Shown: positions 1 to 7,297 of the stretch, in pieces | Position numbering within the stretch: the first letter of the stretch is position 1 | Layout: every line of letters starts with the position of its first letter | Origin: Candidatus Sericytochromatia bacterium | GTDB lineage: Bacteria > Cyanobacteriota > Sericytochromatia > S15B-MN24 > JAQBPE01 | Direction: 5' to 3' | DNA length: 34,379 bases | Assembly: GCA_035285325.1 (NCBI GenBank) | Contig: JAYKJB010000012.1 | Span: 1-34,379, forward strand | Translations under genes and position numbers: made by a program | The notes under the pieces: model-generated | The model's input: the letters and a program-made list of their open reading frames with translations, nothing else | Databases searched by the model: none | Told to the model about the DNA's origin: nothing

Positions 1-1
1 G

Positions 2-127
2 CACGGGCGGCAAAGCGGTGTGCGCATCATCCCGTCGCACTGCCTGGCCACGTTCGAGGCGTTGCCGGAAGCCGTGCGTCCGCTGCAATCAGCCCCCTTC
101 GACCAGCGCGCGGAGCAGACCAGGTGA
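2..127 (+). CDS. C-terminal fragment of an unrecognised protein
   Basis: Frame 2 is open from the left edge to a TGA at 125-127 and gives a 41-residue tail containing GVRIIPSHCLATFEALPEAV. Third codon positions are mostly G or C, as in the confirmed genes of this window, and the other frames give low-complexity Arg/Pro/Ala translations. The N-terminal part lies outside the window, so the family cannot be identified and I do not assign a function. A minus-strand reading is possible but looks less protein-like. Confidence 0.4.
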   Translation, partial: HGRQSGVRIIPSHCLATFEALPEAVRPLQSAPFDQRAEQTR

Positions 128-220
128 TCGAGCGGGTCGAAGCCCCGCACCAGGCTGAATGGACGAGGCGACAGCCACGGGGGGCTCCCTGCAGGGGTCG
201 GCGTCCGACGCCTGGGAAAA

Positions 221-247
221 CCCTCCCGCCGGGTGAGGACGGGAGGG
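221..247 (-). terminator. Rho-independent terminator of the DUF3298-like gene
   Basis: On the minus strand an 8-bp GC-rich stem (CCCTCCCG pairing with CGGGAGGG, loop of 11 nt) is followed directly by TTTT. It begins 12 bp after the stop codon of the gene ending at 260, which is the expected place for an intrinsic terminator. Confidence 0.7.
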
Positions 248-259
248 TCGGAGGGGGCG

Positions 260-1141
260 TTACTTACCGGCGCTGTAGAAGCGGGTGGCGGGGTTTCCAC
301 CCTTGCGCTCGAGCTCTTCCCACAGAACGCCGGCACGGTACTCGGTCGCACCGGCGGCGCGCATCAGGTCCTGATTCAGCTCCTTCGGGATGTCCATGTA
401 GAGCCCCAGCTGCGCATACGTGCCGCGCGCGGCCTCGACGGCGTTCGGGAGGGCCAGGCGAACGGCGACCTGGTTGCCCTTCACGTGGTGGAAGCTGAAG
501 TGCTCGAACAGGCCCTCCTCGGGGAAGAAGTGGGCGCCATCCGGGGTCTTCTTGCCGGCGAGGGCCACGCGGAGCTCTTCCAGGTTCCTGGGCTTGGCAC
601 CGGCGAGGGCCTGCTTCACGACAGGGTCCTTCATCATCGCGTCGAAGATCGCATGGGCCGGGAACAGCGTGTCGAGCGAGACGCGCTTGCCCGTGGCCAT
701 ATCGAGCGTTTCCAGCGTCTTGGTCGCCCAGGGATGGGCAGCGCCCGGGATCGAGCCGGAGTCCGTGACCTCGGTGCCGAGGTAGCGGCCAACCTGCGCG
801 GTAACCTTGATGGTCTGGTAGCGGGGACCCTGGCAGGCCATGTCGCCTTCGCCGGCGTTCTTGCAGGCGGCCTCGAAGCGCGCTTGGGCCGAGAAGTGCG
901 GCGCGGTCTGGCTCATGTCCTGGGCGCGCCAGATGGCGATGTCGCCCTCGCGGTCCTCACGGACGAAGCCACCGCTCTCTCTCCAAGCGCGCGAGGGGCC
1001 CTGGCTGACGCTCAGCTGGTCGGCGGCCATCTTGGGGGTGGGCACGGCGATCGCCTTGGTGGCGGCCGCATCGGTCGCGGCGGGGGCCTTGGGCTGGAGG
1101 CCGATCAGTTGGCCGATCTTGGTGGCAATGGCGTTGGGCAT
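260..1141 (-). CDS. DUF3298/RsiV-like domain protein
   Basis: This 293-residue protein probably folds as the DUF3298 domain known from RsiV and related envelope proteins. The pattern fits: a beta-rich stretch around residues 100-135 with the conserved G-A-A-H-P segment (about 123-127), then 'MATGKRVSLDTLF' (the family's 'tG..l.LddLF'), and FFPEEGLFEHFSFHH near 195-209, which resembles 'Fy.t.dGlvfyf.pYe'. The ATG at 1141 is chosen because GGAGAGAGAGGG lies just upstream. The frame stays open further upstream to 1702, but with poor composition. There is no signal peptide or membrane segment, which is odd because most relatives are membrane-anchored or secreted. It may therefore be cytoplasmic, or its export may be missed. 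The ligand or partner is unknown; RsiV itself binds lysozyme, but nothing here shows that. An intrinsic terminator follows. Confidence 0.7.
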   Translation of the reverse strand: MPNAIATKIGQLIGLQPKAPAATDAAATKAIAVPTPKMAADQLSVSQGPSRAWRESGGFVREDREGDIAIWRAQDMSQTAPHFSAQARFEAACKNAGEGDMACQGPRYQTIKVTAQVGRYLGTEVTDSGSIPGAAHPWATKTLETLDMATGKRVSLDTLFPAHAIFDAMMKDPVVKQALAGAKPRNLEELRVALAGKKTPDGAHFFPEEGLFEHFSFHHVKGNQVAVRLALPNAVEAARGTYAQLGLYMDIPKELNQDLMRAAGATEYRAGVLWEELERKGGNPATRFYSAGK

Positions 1142-1300
1142 CGGGCGGCCCTCTCTCTCCTGGCTGACCGCTCGGAGGCAGCAGCTTGTTCGGGTCACAA
1201 AGGGGTTCTCGCGCCCGGCTGTTCCGCCGCTGTTCCAAAGTCCACCCGTTTGAGTTAAAAAACATTTAAAACGAATGAAACAAGAGTTGAAGATCTCAAC

Positions 1301-1723
1301 GTGCCCCCCGCGGTCGCCGTGCATCGGAAGCCTGAACGCCTCGGGTGGCAGGCGAGCGACCAGTGCCTCCAGGGCGTCGTCGGCGAGCAGGCGCTCGCAG
1401 GCAAGCTCAGCTTCTGCGACTTCTGCCCCATGCACCACGAGCACGAGGCCTTCCAGACGGGCAACCAGGTGGTGGGCGCGCTGACGGGCTGGAAGGCCGA
1501 CACGCGCGACATGGGCGTGTGGAGGAGCCAGTTCGATGCACAGGGGCGGCCGCGCCTCGACCTGCTGGCGCTGGCGCGGCAGGTCGGGCCGGCCGGCTTG
1601 CTCGCGGCGTTCAACGAGCGCGAGCGGGGGCAGTTCCTGGAACTCGGCGGCAGCGGCGAGCGCGGTGCTGCCCCGATGGCGCCGAAGGGCCAGCGCCTTC
1701 ACGTGGCCTCAGGAAAGAACTAG
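1301..1723 (+). CDS. Orphan hypothetical protein, GTG start
   Basis: I do not recognise this 140-residue ORF. It is retained because almost every third codon position is G or C in this frame, while the opposite-strand frames look like antisense shadows. It contains a Cys-rich patch, FCDFCPMHHEHEAF, near residues 43-56, where two Cys and several His could bind a metal. The rest is helical-looking and ends in a low-complexity Gly/Ala/Lys tail. GTG at 1301 is the only start before the upstream stop at 1256. The Shine-Dalgarno is poor, so the true start could be an internal codon, or the ORF could be a remnant that has lost its 5' end. The AT-rich stretch 1254-1290 just upstream may hold divergent promoters for this gene and the DUF3298 gene. 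Confidence 0.45.
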   Translation: MPPAVAVHRKPERLGWQASDQCLQGVVGEQALAGKLSFCDFCPMHHEHEAFQTGNQVVGALTGWKADTRDMGVWRSQFDAQGRPRLDLLALARQVGPAGLLAAFNERERGQFLELGGSGERGAAPMAPKGQRLHVASGKN

Positions 1724-1848
1724 GAAGGCCCTGCTCATCAAACGGGATGCGACAGCCAGGCGAAACCCCACGGGCTCACGGGTAGGTTCTGGCTTCAAAG
1801 GCCAACGTCCCCGATTCGTGCCCGGAAATCAGCATGCCATTGCCCCGT

Positions 1849-3501
1849 TCAGCCCTCGGCTACCTCGAAGCCCACCAGGTTGCGCTGCTCGCGGCTGAAC
1901 TCGATGCCCACCAGCGTCACCGTCACACCCGGCGCCCGGTATTTCTCGGCGTAGCCCCGAGCCTGCAGCTGAGCCAGTGCTCGCCCCTCCGGCACCTGTT
2001 CGACCACCTTGAACTCGAACAGGTAGACCCGACTTGCCCAGGGATGGGCTGATTCCGCGGAGGTTAGGGAAGGCCGGGAGCGGTTACTTGCCCAGGGATG
2101 GGCTGATTCCGCGGAGGCCAGGGATGGCCGGGAGCGGTCGTCGAGGCGCAGTGCGAGGTCGATGCGGCCCTTGTTGGTGGCGTCCTCGACGCGCGTGTCG
2201 AGGCCGAGGGCGGCGAGGTGGCTGTAGAAGACGCTGGCGTAGAAGCCCTCGTACTGCGCGAGGGGGTTGTTGCGGTGCCAGTCGTGGGGGATGCTGGCGA
2301 AGAGCGCGTGCAGGTGGGCCTCCAGCCCGGCCATGTCGCCCGCCGCCAGCAGGCCGGGCAGCCGGCTGCGGGCCTCGCCCGAGGCCCGCAGCGGTACGCC
2401 ATAGGGCAGCAACAGGCTCGCGTTCAGGGCCGACTCCACCTCGCGGTTCGGGTAGCCCAGCGTGTAGAACCACAGGCCCTTGCTCACCTCGTGGGAGGCC
2501 TGGATGGTCAGGTAGCCTGCCTGCCAGAGCAGGGCTTCCGGCTCGATGCGGTCGACGTCGAAGGCCCCGAGGAGCTCGGCGGAGGAGGTCAGCCGGGCCA
2601 GGTCCGGCGTGAAGAAGCGATGCTTGGCGAGGTGGTCCACAAGGAAGGTCGGCGTGCCCGTCTCGAACCAGAAGGGCCTGAACTGGCGCTCCTGGAAGAG
2701 CAGCAGCAGGTCGAAGGGGTTATAAACGGCCTCGCCCATCCAGTTGTAGCCGTTGTACCAGCGCCGCAGCTCCTCGCGCTCGAGACCCTCGAGTTCGGGG
2801 GCGAAGACCGTGTCGACATCGTGGTCCTGGTAGCCGCAAAGCGCGGAGTACTCGGGGCTGAGGGTGATGTCCCGCAGGTTGTTCAGCCCCGAGAACAGGC
2901 TGACCTTCGAGAACTTGCTCACGCCCGTGATGAAGACGAAACGCAGGTGCGCGTCTGCCCCCTTGAGGACCGCGTACAGGTCGCGCAGGGCGTTGCGCAT
3001 CACCCCCGCCACGGCCGGCTCTGTGAGGTTGTCGAGGATGGGCTTGTCGTACTCGTCGATGAGCACGACCACCCGGCGGCCCGTGCGGTCGTGCAGGGTC
3101 TCGATGAGGTCAGCGAGGCGCCCGCGCGGATCGGGAAACCGCTGCGACAGACCGTGCTCGTGCTCCAGGCGCGAGAGCTGCTTGTGCAGCCCTGCTGCCA
3201 GGTCCTCCCGGGTCTCGAACACCCCGTCGCCCAGGCTGAGCCGCACCACCGGGTGCGTCACCGACCAGTCCCAGTGCGCCTCGGCGTGCAGCCCCGCGAA
3301 CAGCGCCCGGTTCCCCTCGAACAGCTCTTTGAACGTGTCGAGCAGCAGGCTCTTGCCGAACCGGCGGGGCCGCGAGAGGAAGTAGTGCGTCCCCTGCTCG
3401 ATCAGGCGCAACACAAAAGGCGTCTTGTCGACGTAGTAGTAGGCCTCCTCGCGGATCTTCGCGAAGGTCTGGATCCCGATCGGGAGCTTCTTGCGTTGCA
3501 T
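1849..3501 (-). CDS. AAA-ATPase-like / PD-(D/E)XK nuclease fusion protein, copy 1
   Basis: This 550-residue protein has the two-domain layout of PF09820 (AAA-ATPase-like) plus PF08011 (PD-(D/E)XK nuclease). A P-loop variant RPRRFGKS lies at about 44-51 (Lys50) and Walker B VVVLIDEYDKP at about 144-154. A sensor-like ITGVSKFSKVSLFSGLNN follows near 191-208. The C-terminal nuclease shows YEGFYASVFY (about 418-426), GRID with Asp448, and EFK with Glu496/Lys498, so the catalytic set looks intact. Families of this kind often occur as many paralogues per genome; their biological role is poorly known, with proposals of mobile-element or defence links. ATG at 3501 is preceded by GGAGG at 5-nt spacing. 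Residues 455-490, between Asp448 and EFK, are two 18-residue repeats that the family does not normally have. A near copy lies at 4748-6400 on the same strand. Confidence 0.9.
   Translation of the reverse strand: MQRKKLPIGIQTFAKIREEAYYYVDKTPFVLRLIEQGTHYFLSRPRRFGKSLLLDTFKELFEGNRALFAGLHAEAHWDWSVTHPVVRLSLGDGVFETREDLAAGLHKQLSRLEHEHGLSQRFPDPRGRLADLIETLHDRTGRRVVVLIDEYDKPILDNLTEPAVAGVMRNALRDLYAVLKGADAHLRFVFITGVSKFSKVSLFSGLNNLRDITLSPEYSALCGYQDHDVDTVFAPELEGLEREELRRWYNGYNWMGEAVYNPFDLLLLFQERQFRPFWFETGTPTFLVDHLAKHRFFTPDLARLTSSAELLGAFDVDRIEPEALLWQAGYLTIQASHEVSKGLWFYTLGYPNREVESALNASLLLPYGVPLRASGEARSRLPGLLAAGDMAGLEAHLHALFASIPHDWHRNNPLAQYEGFYASVFYSHLAALGLDTRVEDATNKGRIDLALRLDDRSRPSLASAESAHPWASNRSRPSLTSAESAHPWASRVYLFEFKVVEQVPEGRALAQLQARGYAEKYRAPGVTVTLVGIEFSREQRNLVGFEVAEG
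2032..2139. repeat. Two tandem 54-bp in-frame repeats inside nuclease copy 1
   Basis: Units are 2032-2085 and 2086-2139. Each encodes 18 residues of the form [D/N]RSRPSL[A/T]SAESAHPWAS on the minus strand. The units are nearly identical; unit one has AGGTTAGGGAAGG where unit two has AGGCCAGGGATGG. Each unit holds small inverted repeats: GCCCA-GGGA-TGGGC, the palindrome TCCGCGGA, and (unit two) GCCA-GGGA-TGGC. The array sits exactly on codon boundaries. Confidence 0.95.
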
Positions 3502-3525
3502 GCCGCCTCCGGCCCGATCTTAGCA
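3502..3525 (-). promoter_or_regulatory. Conserved 5' flank of nuclease copy 1
   Basis: The 24 bases upstream of the start hold GGAGGCGGC (ribosome binding site) and, 16 nt from the ATG, TGCTAAGAT. The same two elements at the same spacing precede the second nuclease gene at 6401-6424, although sequences further out are unrelated. TGCTAAGAT resembles an extended -10 box but lies so close to the ribosome binding site that any transcript would start at or inside it. I regard it as a conserved border rather than a proven promoter. Confidence 0.45.
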
Positions 3526-4221
3526 CGGGGGGGGAGGCCCCGCCCCGGGGGCAACACCGGGCCGCGCCTCGGCGGGGGAGAGGCGCTCGTCGCGGTCCGT
3601 GTCGGCCCGCCACAGCTCGCCCATGATGACGGCCTCACGCCAGGCGCGCAGGAAGGTGGGGGTGGTGAAGGTGCCCACGAGCTCGTCTTGCGTCACGACG
3701 CCGTCGCGATCGGCGTCGTTCATCCGGATCCAGCTGGCGGCCCCCTGGGGGACCATGCCGGCCGCCACCAGGTCCGCTGACGTGACGGGCCGCCGCTCGC
3801 CGTGCGTGAGCGTCTGGTGCCAGCGGACGAGCAAGGGCGTCATCAAGGTCCGCGCGCGGGCCAACTCGGCCTCGTCCGGCCCGCGACGCAGCAGCCCCGA
3901 GCGGGCCGAGACGAGCCGGTGCTCGCGAAAGCGCTCCGTGCCCACCAGAAAGGTCAGGGGCCCGACGTAAGGCGTCTGTTGCGCGCCAAAGAACAGGCCG
4001 TCGGCCGGCGCGAGCTCGACCCAGAACGTCTCTCCCGGCAGCCCGTCGGCGGTTGCGGCGGCCACGGCCTGCGCCGCGGGCACGATCCTGGCCGGCTCGA
4101 AGGCGAAGCCTTGCTGACCTGACGGCATCTCCGCCACCGAGGCCTCCAGCGACCCTGCGCAATCCACCGTCACGGAGACGAAGCGAGGGGCGCCGGCGCC
4201 AGGCAGGCGGAACAGGAACAT
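3520..4221 (-). CDS. EF-hand pair protein, possibly 5'-truncated
   Basis: This 233-residue ORF ends in two calcium-binding EF-hand loops: DADRDGVVTQDE (about 169-180), a perfect DxDxDG...E loop, and DTDRDERLSPAE (about 207-218), where Glu replaces the usual Gly at position 6. The N-terminal 150 residues are beta-rich and unrecognised. ATG at 4221 has only a distant AGAGGG, and the frame is open further upstream, so the start is uncertain. There is no signal peptide, although EF-hand proteins of this type are often exported; the real N-terminus may have been lost. The stop codon falls inside the conserved TGCTAAGAT border of the following nuclease gene, which suggests the 3' end may have been fixed by insertion of that gene. 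Calcium binding is inferred from the loops only. Confidence 0.6.
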   Translation of the reverse strand: MFLFRLPGAGAPRFVSVTVDCAGSLEASVAEMPSGQQGFAFEPARIVPAAQAVAAATADGLPGETFWVELAPADGLFFGAQQTPYVGPLTFLVGTERFREHRLVSARSGLLRRGPDEAELARARTLMTPLLVRWHQTLTHGERRPVTSADLVAAGMVPQGAASWIRMNDADRDGVVTQDELVGTFTTPTFLRAWREAVIMGELWRADTDRDERLSPAEARPGVAPGAGPPPPC

Positions 4222-4255
4222 CCAGTCGGCAGCACCCTCTGCCGCGAGGCGGGCG

Positions 4256-4710
4256 GTGCGCCGGCTGCTGTCCACCGTCGCCGACGTCACGACGCTGCGG
4301 GTAGAGCTCTCGGGGGCCAACACCCTGACGGAGGACTTCGACCCGAACCTGCTGGCGACGGTCGCCAGGTGCAGGTGGCTGGCTTCCAGGGCCGGCGGCT
4401 CCTGGCGACCGTCGCGCAGGTCGAGGCGCTGCGCCTCCGCCTGACGGGCCCGAGCCCCGTCGAGGCCCGCCTCGATGCCGCGTCGCTGGCCGGGGGCCAG
4501 GGGTACGTCGTGATCGCGGACCTGGTGCCCGGGAGCTACTCGCTGCAGGTCGACGCCCTGGGCGCGGGGAACGCGGTCCTCGGGACCAAGCGCGAGGCCG
4601 CGAGCGTCAGCGCCGGCGTGACGACGGCCGTGGCCGTGAACCTGCAGCTCGACCCCGAGACGGTGGCGGCGCAGACGGGCGGGCTTCAGGCGCTGATCAC
4701 GCTCAGATAG
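4256..4710 (+). pseudogene. Frameshifted remnant of a beta-rich secreted-type protein
   Basis: Two plus-strand frames with near-complete G/C third positions follow each other. The first (GTG at 4256) reads STVADVTTLRVELSGANTL then DFDPNLLATVA. The second (from about 4369 to TAG at 4710) reads RRLLATVAQVEALRLRLTG and then an Ig-like strand series with GSYSLQVDALG near its middle. They join with a +2 shift near 4366, within the short repeat GGCGACGGTCGC / GGCGACCGTCGC. Together they look like one protein whose frame was broken by a small indel, with its signal peptide missing. Alternatively only the 113-residue ORF at 4369-4710 is translated. The function is unknown; the style resembles beta-sandwich segments of carbohydrate- or adhesion-type proteins. 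Confidence 0.45.
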
Positions 4711-4747
4711 GGCGCGGTGCGGCTGCGGGCAGCCCACCGGGTGCCGC

Positions 4748-6400
4748 TCAGCCCTCCGCCACCTCGAAGGCCACGACGTTGCGCTGCTCGCGGCTGAACT
4801 CGATGCCGACGAGCGTGACGGTCACGCCAGGCTCCCGGTACTTCTCGGCGTAGCCCTTTGCTTGCAGCTGCGCCAGCGCCCGCCCGTCCGGCACCTGCTC
4901 GACGACCTTGAACTCGAAGAGGTACACGCGGCTTGCCCAGGGATGGGCTGATTCCGCGGAGGCCAGGGATGGCCGGGAGCGGTTACTTGCCCAGGGATGG
5001 GCTGATTCCACGGAGGCCAGGGATGGCTGAGAGCGGTAATCCAACCGCAAGGCCAGGTCGATGCGACCCTTGTTGGTGGCATCTTCCACGCGCGTGTCCA
5101 GTCCCAGCGCCGCCAGGTGGCTATAGAACACGCTGGCGTAGAAACCCTCGTACTGGGCCAGCGGATTGTTGCGATGCCAGTCGTGCGGGATGCTCGCGAA
5201 CAGTCCGTGCAGAAGGTCTTTCAGGCCCGCCATATCACCCGCCGCGAGCAGCCCCGGAAGGCGATTGCGCACCTCGCCGGAGGTCTGGCGCGAGACGCCG
5301 TAGGCACGCATTAAGCTCGCATTCAAGCTGGCCTCCACCTCGCGGTTGGGGTAGCCCAGCGTATAGAACCATTGCCCCTCGCTCACTTCCTTTTCCGCCT
5401 GAATGCTCAGGTAGCCCGCCTGCCAAAGCAAGGCCTCCGGCTCGATGTCGTCCACCTCGAACGCTCCGAGCAACTCCTCCGAAGACGTCAGGCGGCTAAG
5501 GTTGGGCGTGAAGAACTGCCGGCGCGCCAGCAACTCCACGAGAAACGTCGGTGTTCCTGTCTCGAACCAGTAAGGCCGGAACTCCCGCTTCTGGAACAGC
5601 AGCAGCAGGTCGAACGGGTTGTACACCGCCTCACCCCGCCAGTTATAACCGTTGTACCAGCGCCGGATGCGCTCCCGGTCTAGCCCCTCCAGTTCGGGCG
5701 CAAAGACCGTATCGACATCGTGCTCCGTGTAGCCACAGAGGGCCGAATACTCGGGATCGAGCGTGATATCGTTGAGGTTGTTCAGGCCTGAGAAGAGGCT
5801 AACCTTGGAAAACTTGCTCACGCCCGTGATGAAGACGAAGCGCAGGTGCGCGTCCACGTCCTTGAGGGTGCTGTAGATGTCCCGCAGCCCATCGCGCATC
5901 ACCCCCGCCCGTTCCGGCTCCGTCAGGTTGTCAAGGATGGGCTTGTCATATTCGTCTACCAGCACCACCACGCGCTGTCCCGTGCGTTCATGCAATCCAC
6001 GGATCAACCGCTTGAAGCGCCCCCTCAGGTCCGCAACCTCGGGCGGCAGCGCGTGAAGCGCCTCGAAAGCAGATAGCTGCTCGAGCAAGCTGGCTCCGAG
6101 ATCCTCCGGCGTCCTGAGCACGCCACTGCCGAAGCTCAGCCGCAGCACGGGGTGCTTGCTGGCCCAGTCCCAGTGCTGAGCCGCGTACAACCCCTCGAAC
6201 AGCCCACGATTCCCCTCAAACAGTTCCTTCAACGTATCGAGGAACAGGCTCTTGCCGAATCGCCTTGGGCGAGAGAGAAAGTAATGCGTCCCCTGGTCGA
6301 TCAGGTGCAATGCCAGTCGCGTCTTGTCGACGTAGTAATGCGAATCTTCACGGATCTTCGCAAAGGTCTGGATCCCGATCGGGAGCTTCTTGCGCTGCAT
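4748..6400 (-). CDS. AAA-ATPase-like / PD-(D/E)XK nuclease fusion protein, copy 2
   Basis: Paralogue of the protein encoded at 1849-3501, of exactly equal length (550 residues) and aligning without gaps by eye. It keeps RPRRFGKS (P-loop Lys50), VVVLVDEYDKP (Walker B), YEGFYASVFY, GRID (Asp448) and EFK (Glu496/Lys498), so it should be equally competent for ATP binding and metal-dependent DNA cleavage as far as motifs show. The same two 18-residue repeats occupy 455-490. Differences cluster at residues 19-31, 68-125 and 361-400. Third codon positions are less GC-biased than in copy 1 and most neighbours, by eye, which suggests a different recent history. The ATG at 6400 follows GGAGG at 5-nt spacing. 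The gene ends at TGA 4748-4750, close to the unrelated remnant at 4256-4710. Confidence 0.9.
   Translation of the reverse strand: MQRKKLPIGIQTFAKIREDSHYYVDKTRLALHLIDQGTHYFLSRPRRFGKSLFLDTLKELFEGNRGLFEGLYAAQHWDWASKHPVLRLSFGSGVLRTPEDLGASLLEQLSAFEALHALPPEVADLRGRFKRLIRGLHERTGQRVVVLVDEYDKPILDNLTEPERAGVMRDGLRDIYSTLKDVDAHLRFVFITGVSKFSKVSLFSGLNNLNDITLDPEYSALCGYTEHDVDTVFAPELEGLDRERIRRWYNGYNWRGEAVYNPFDLLLLFQKREFRPYWFETGTPTFLVELLARRQFFTPNLSRLTSSEELLGAFEVDDIEPEALLWQAGYLSIQAEKEVSEGQWFYTLGYPNREVEASLNASLMRAYGVSRQTSGEVRNRLPGLLAAGDMAGLKDLLHGLFASIPHDWHRNNPLAQYEGFYASVFYSHLAALGLDTRVEDATNKGRIDLALRLDYRSQPSLASVESAHPWASNRSRPSLASAESAHPWASRVYLFEFKVVEQVPDGRALAQLQAKGYAEKYREPGVTVTLVGIEFSREQRNVVAFEVAEG
4931..5038. repeat. 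Two tandem 54-bp in-frame repeats inside nuclease copy 2
   Basis: Units 4931-4984 and 4985-5038 match the array at 2032-2139 in length, phase and place in the protein. The inner unit has a few changes (CCACGG for CCGCGG, GGCTGAGAG for GGCCGGGAG) and encodes YRSQPSLASVESAHPWAS. Confidence 0.95.
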
Positions 6401-6424
6401 GCCGCCTCCGCGACGATCTTAGCA
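6401..6424 (-). promoter_or_regulatory. Conserved 5' flank of nuclease copy 2
   Basis: GGAGGCGGC directly before the ATG and TGCTAAGAT at 6416-6424 match the flank of copy 1 in sequence and spacing. Beyond this the two upstream regions diverge. Confidence 0.45.
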
Positions 6425-6550
6425 CAGGGCGTCAGGCTCACCGCCGGGGCTTTCGCGACGGCGCGCGGATGCTGCGCCGGCACGACCCGAAGACCGAATC
6501 AGGGGATAGCTCCCACGTCCAGTTCGCCTCGCCAACCCTGAACGCCAACG

Positions 6551-6943
6551 TCAGGGACGCGGGCCGCCCTCGACCAGCACCGCCTCAGCCACGCCGCCTT
6601 CGCCCCAGACCTCGGCCCGCATGCCCGGTTTCAACTCCGCGACCAGCGCCGCGCGGCGCTGCCAGGCACCCCGCTCGTCGAGCCAGTGAAAGGAAATCGC
6701 GGTGTGGCCGCGCTCCAAGGCGAAGCTGCGCGGCTGGCCATCGTCGGCCTGCAGCAGCAAACGCCCGAGGCTGAAGCGATCGCCGACCGAGGCCTGCTCG
6801 ACCGCCACCAGCGTGCCCCAGCGCTCGGAGGCCATGCTCGGATGGCTCGGCGCCTTCTTGCGCGTGGCGGCGGTGGCCGCCGGTTGGCATCCCATCTTGT
6901 GCAGGTAGTATGCGCCCAGCGAGCGCAGATGTGAAACGTCCAT
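6551..6943 (-). CDS. Small hypothetical beta-barrel-like protein
   Basis: A 130-residue protein that I do not recognise. The C-terminal 85 residues (from WGTLVAVEQASVGDRFSLG onward) alternate short hydrophobic strands and turns in a way that resembles a small OB- or SH3-like barrel. The N-terminal 35 residues include HLRSLGAYYLHKMGC and then a basic Ala/Thr/Lys linker. No signal peptide or membrane helix is visible. ATG at 6943 has AAAGG about nine nt upstream. The 5' region 6955-7055 is distinctly AT-rich and probably contains the promoter (for example TATAGT on the minus strand), so the gene is likely transcribed on its own. Confidence 0.6.
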   Translation of the reverse strand: MDVSHLRSLGAYYLHKMGCQPAATAATRKKAPSHPSMASERWGTLVAVEQASVGDRFSLGRLLLQADDGQPRSFALERGHTAISFHWLDERGAWQRRAALVAELKPGMRAEVWGEGGVAEAVLVEGGPRP

Positions 6944-7297
6944 GGGAATTGACCTTTGCCAGGTGTATTGCTTGGTTTAACCAGAAGATAATCTTTAGAT
7001 ATTCACTATATAACCAACAGGGGGACGGGTCAACCCATAAGCCGCAAATTTTTCTGCCGCGCAACAGGCCCGACACCATTTCCCCAGGCTCGAAACCGCC
7101 CAGCCAGGACACCACGAGGGACGGGCGTCCCCATGTCAGGGCCTGCGCAGCCTATTTCAGCCGGCCCCCCACGGGCGGCGCCCGCCGTCCCCCGCGAGGC
7201 CGGCTCGGGAGGGCAAGGCTGCGCCCGGGTCCGGCCTCGCCGAAGGGGTAGCCAACGGCGAGGGGCCGACGCCGGCAGCCACGCCCCCGGGTCCTTC
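6944..7297. other. Gene-free stretch with AT-rich promoter zone
   Basis: No credible coding frame lies here. The part 6955-7055 is AT-rich, in strong contrast to its surroundings, and presumably drives the minus-strand gene starting at 6943. The remainder, 7080-7297, is GC-rich with one long inverted repeat (7194-7240) and no other structure that I can support. Confidence 0.6.
7194..7240. terminator. 10-bp inverted repeat downstream of the C39-like lipoprotein gene
   Basis: GCGAGGCCGG at 7194-7203 pairs perfectly with CCGGCCTCGC at 7231-7240 across a 27-nt loop. It lies about 58 bp beyond the stop of the minus-strand gene ending at 7298. There is no T tract, so it would be a factor-dependent or structural element rather than a classical intrinsic terminator. 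Confidence 0.3.

Noticed and set aside
728-742. GCCCAGGGATGGGC in the DUF3298-like gene, identical to the core of the 54-bp repeat
   Set aside because: Only this short core matches, and it encodes the conserved AHPW segment of the domain; the rest of the repeat unit is absent, so chance is likely.
2218-3780. Long plus-strand open frame (520 codons) over nuclease copy 1
   Set aside because: It is antisense to a gene with clear domains; its translation has no domain logic and the codon pattern mirrors the real frame.
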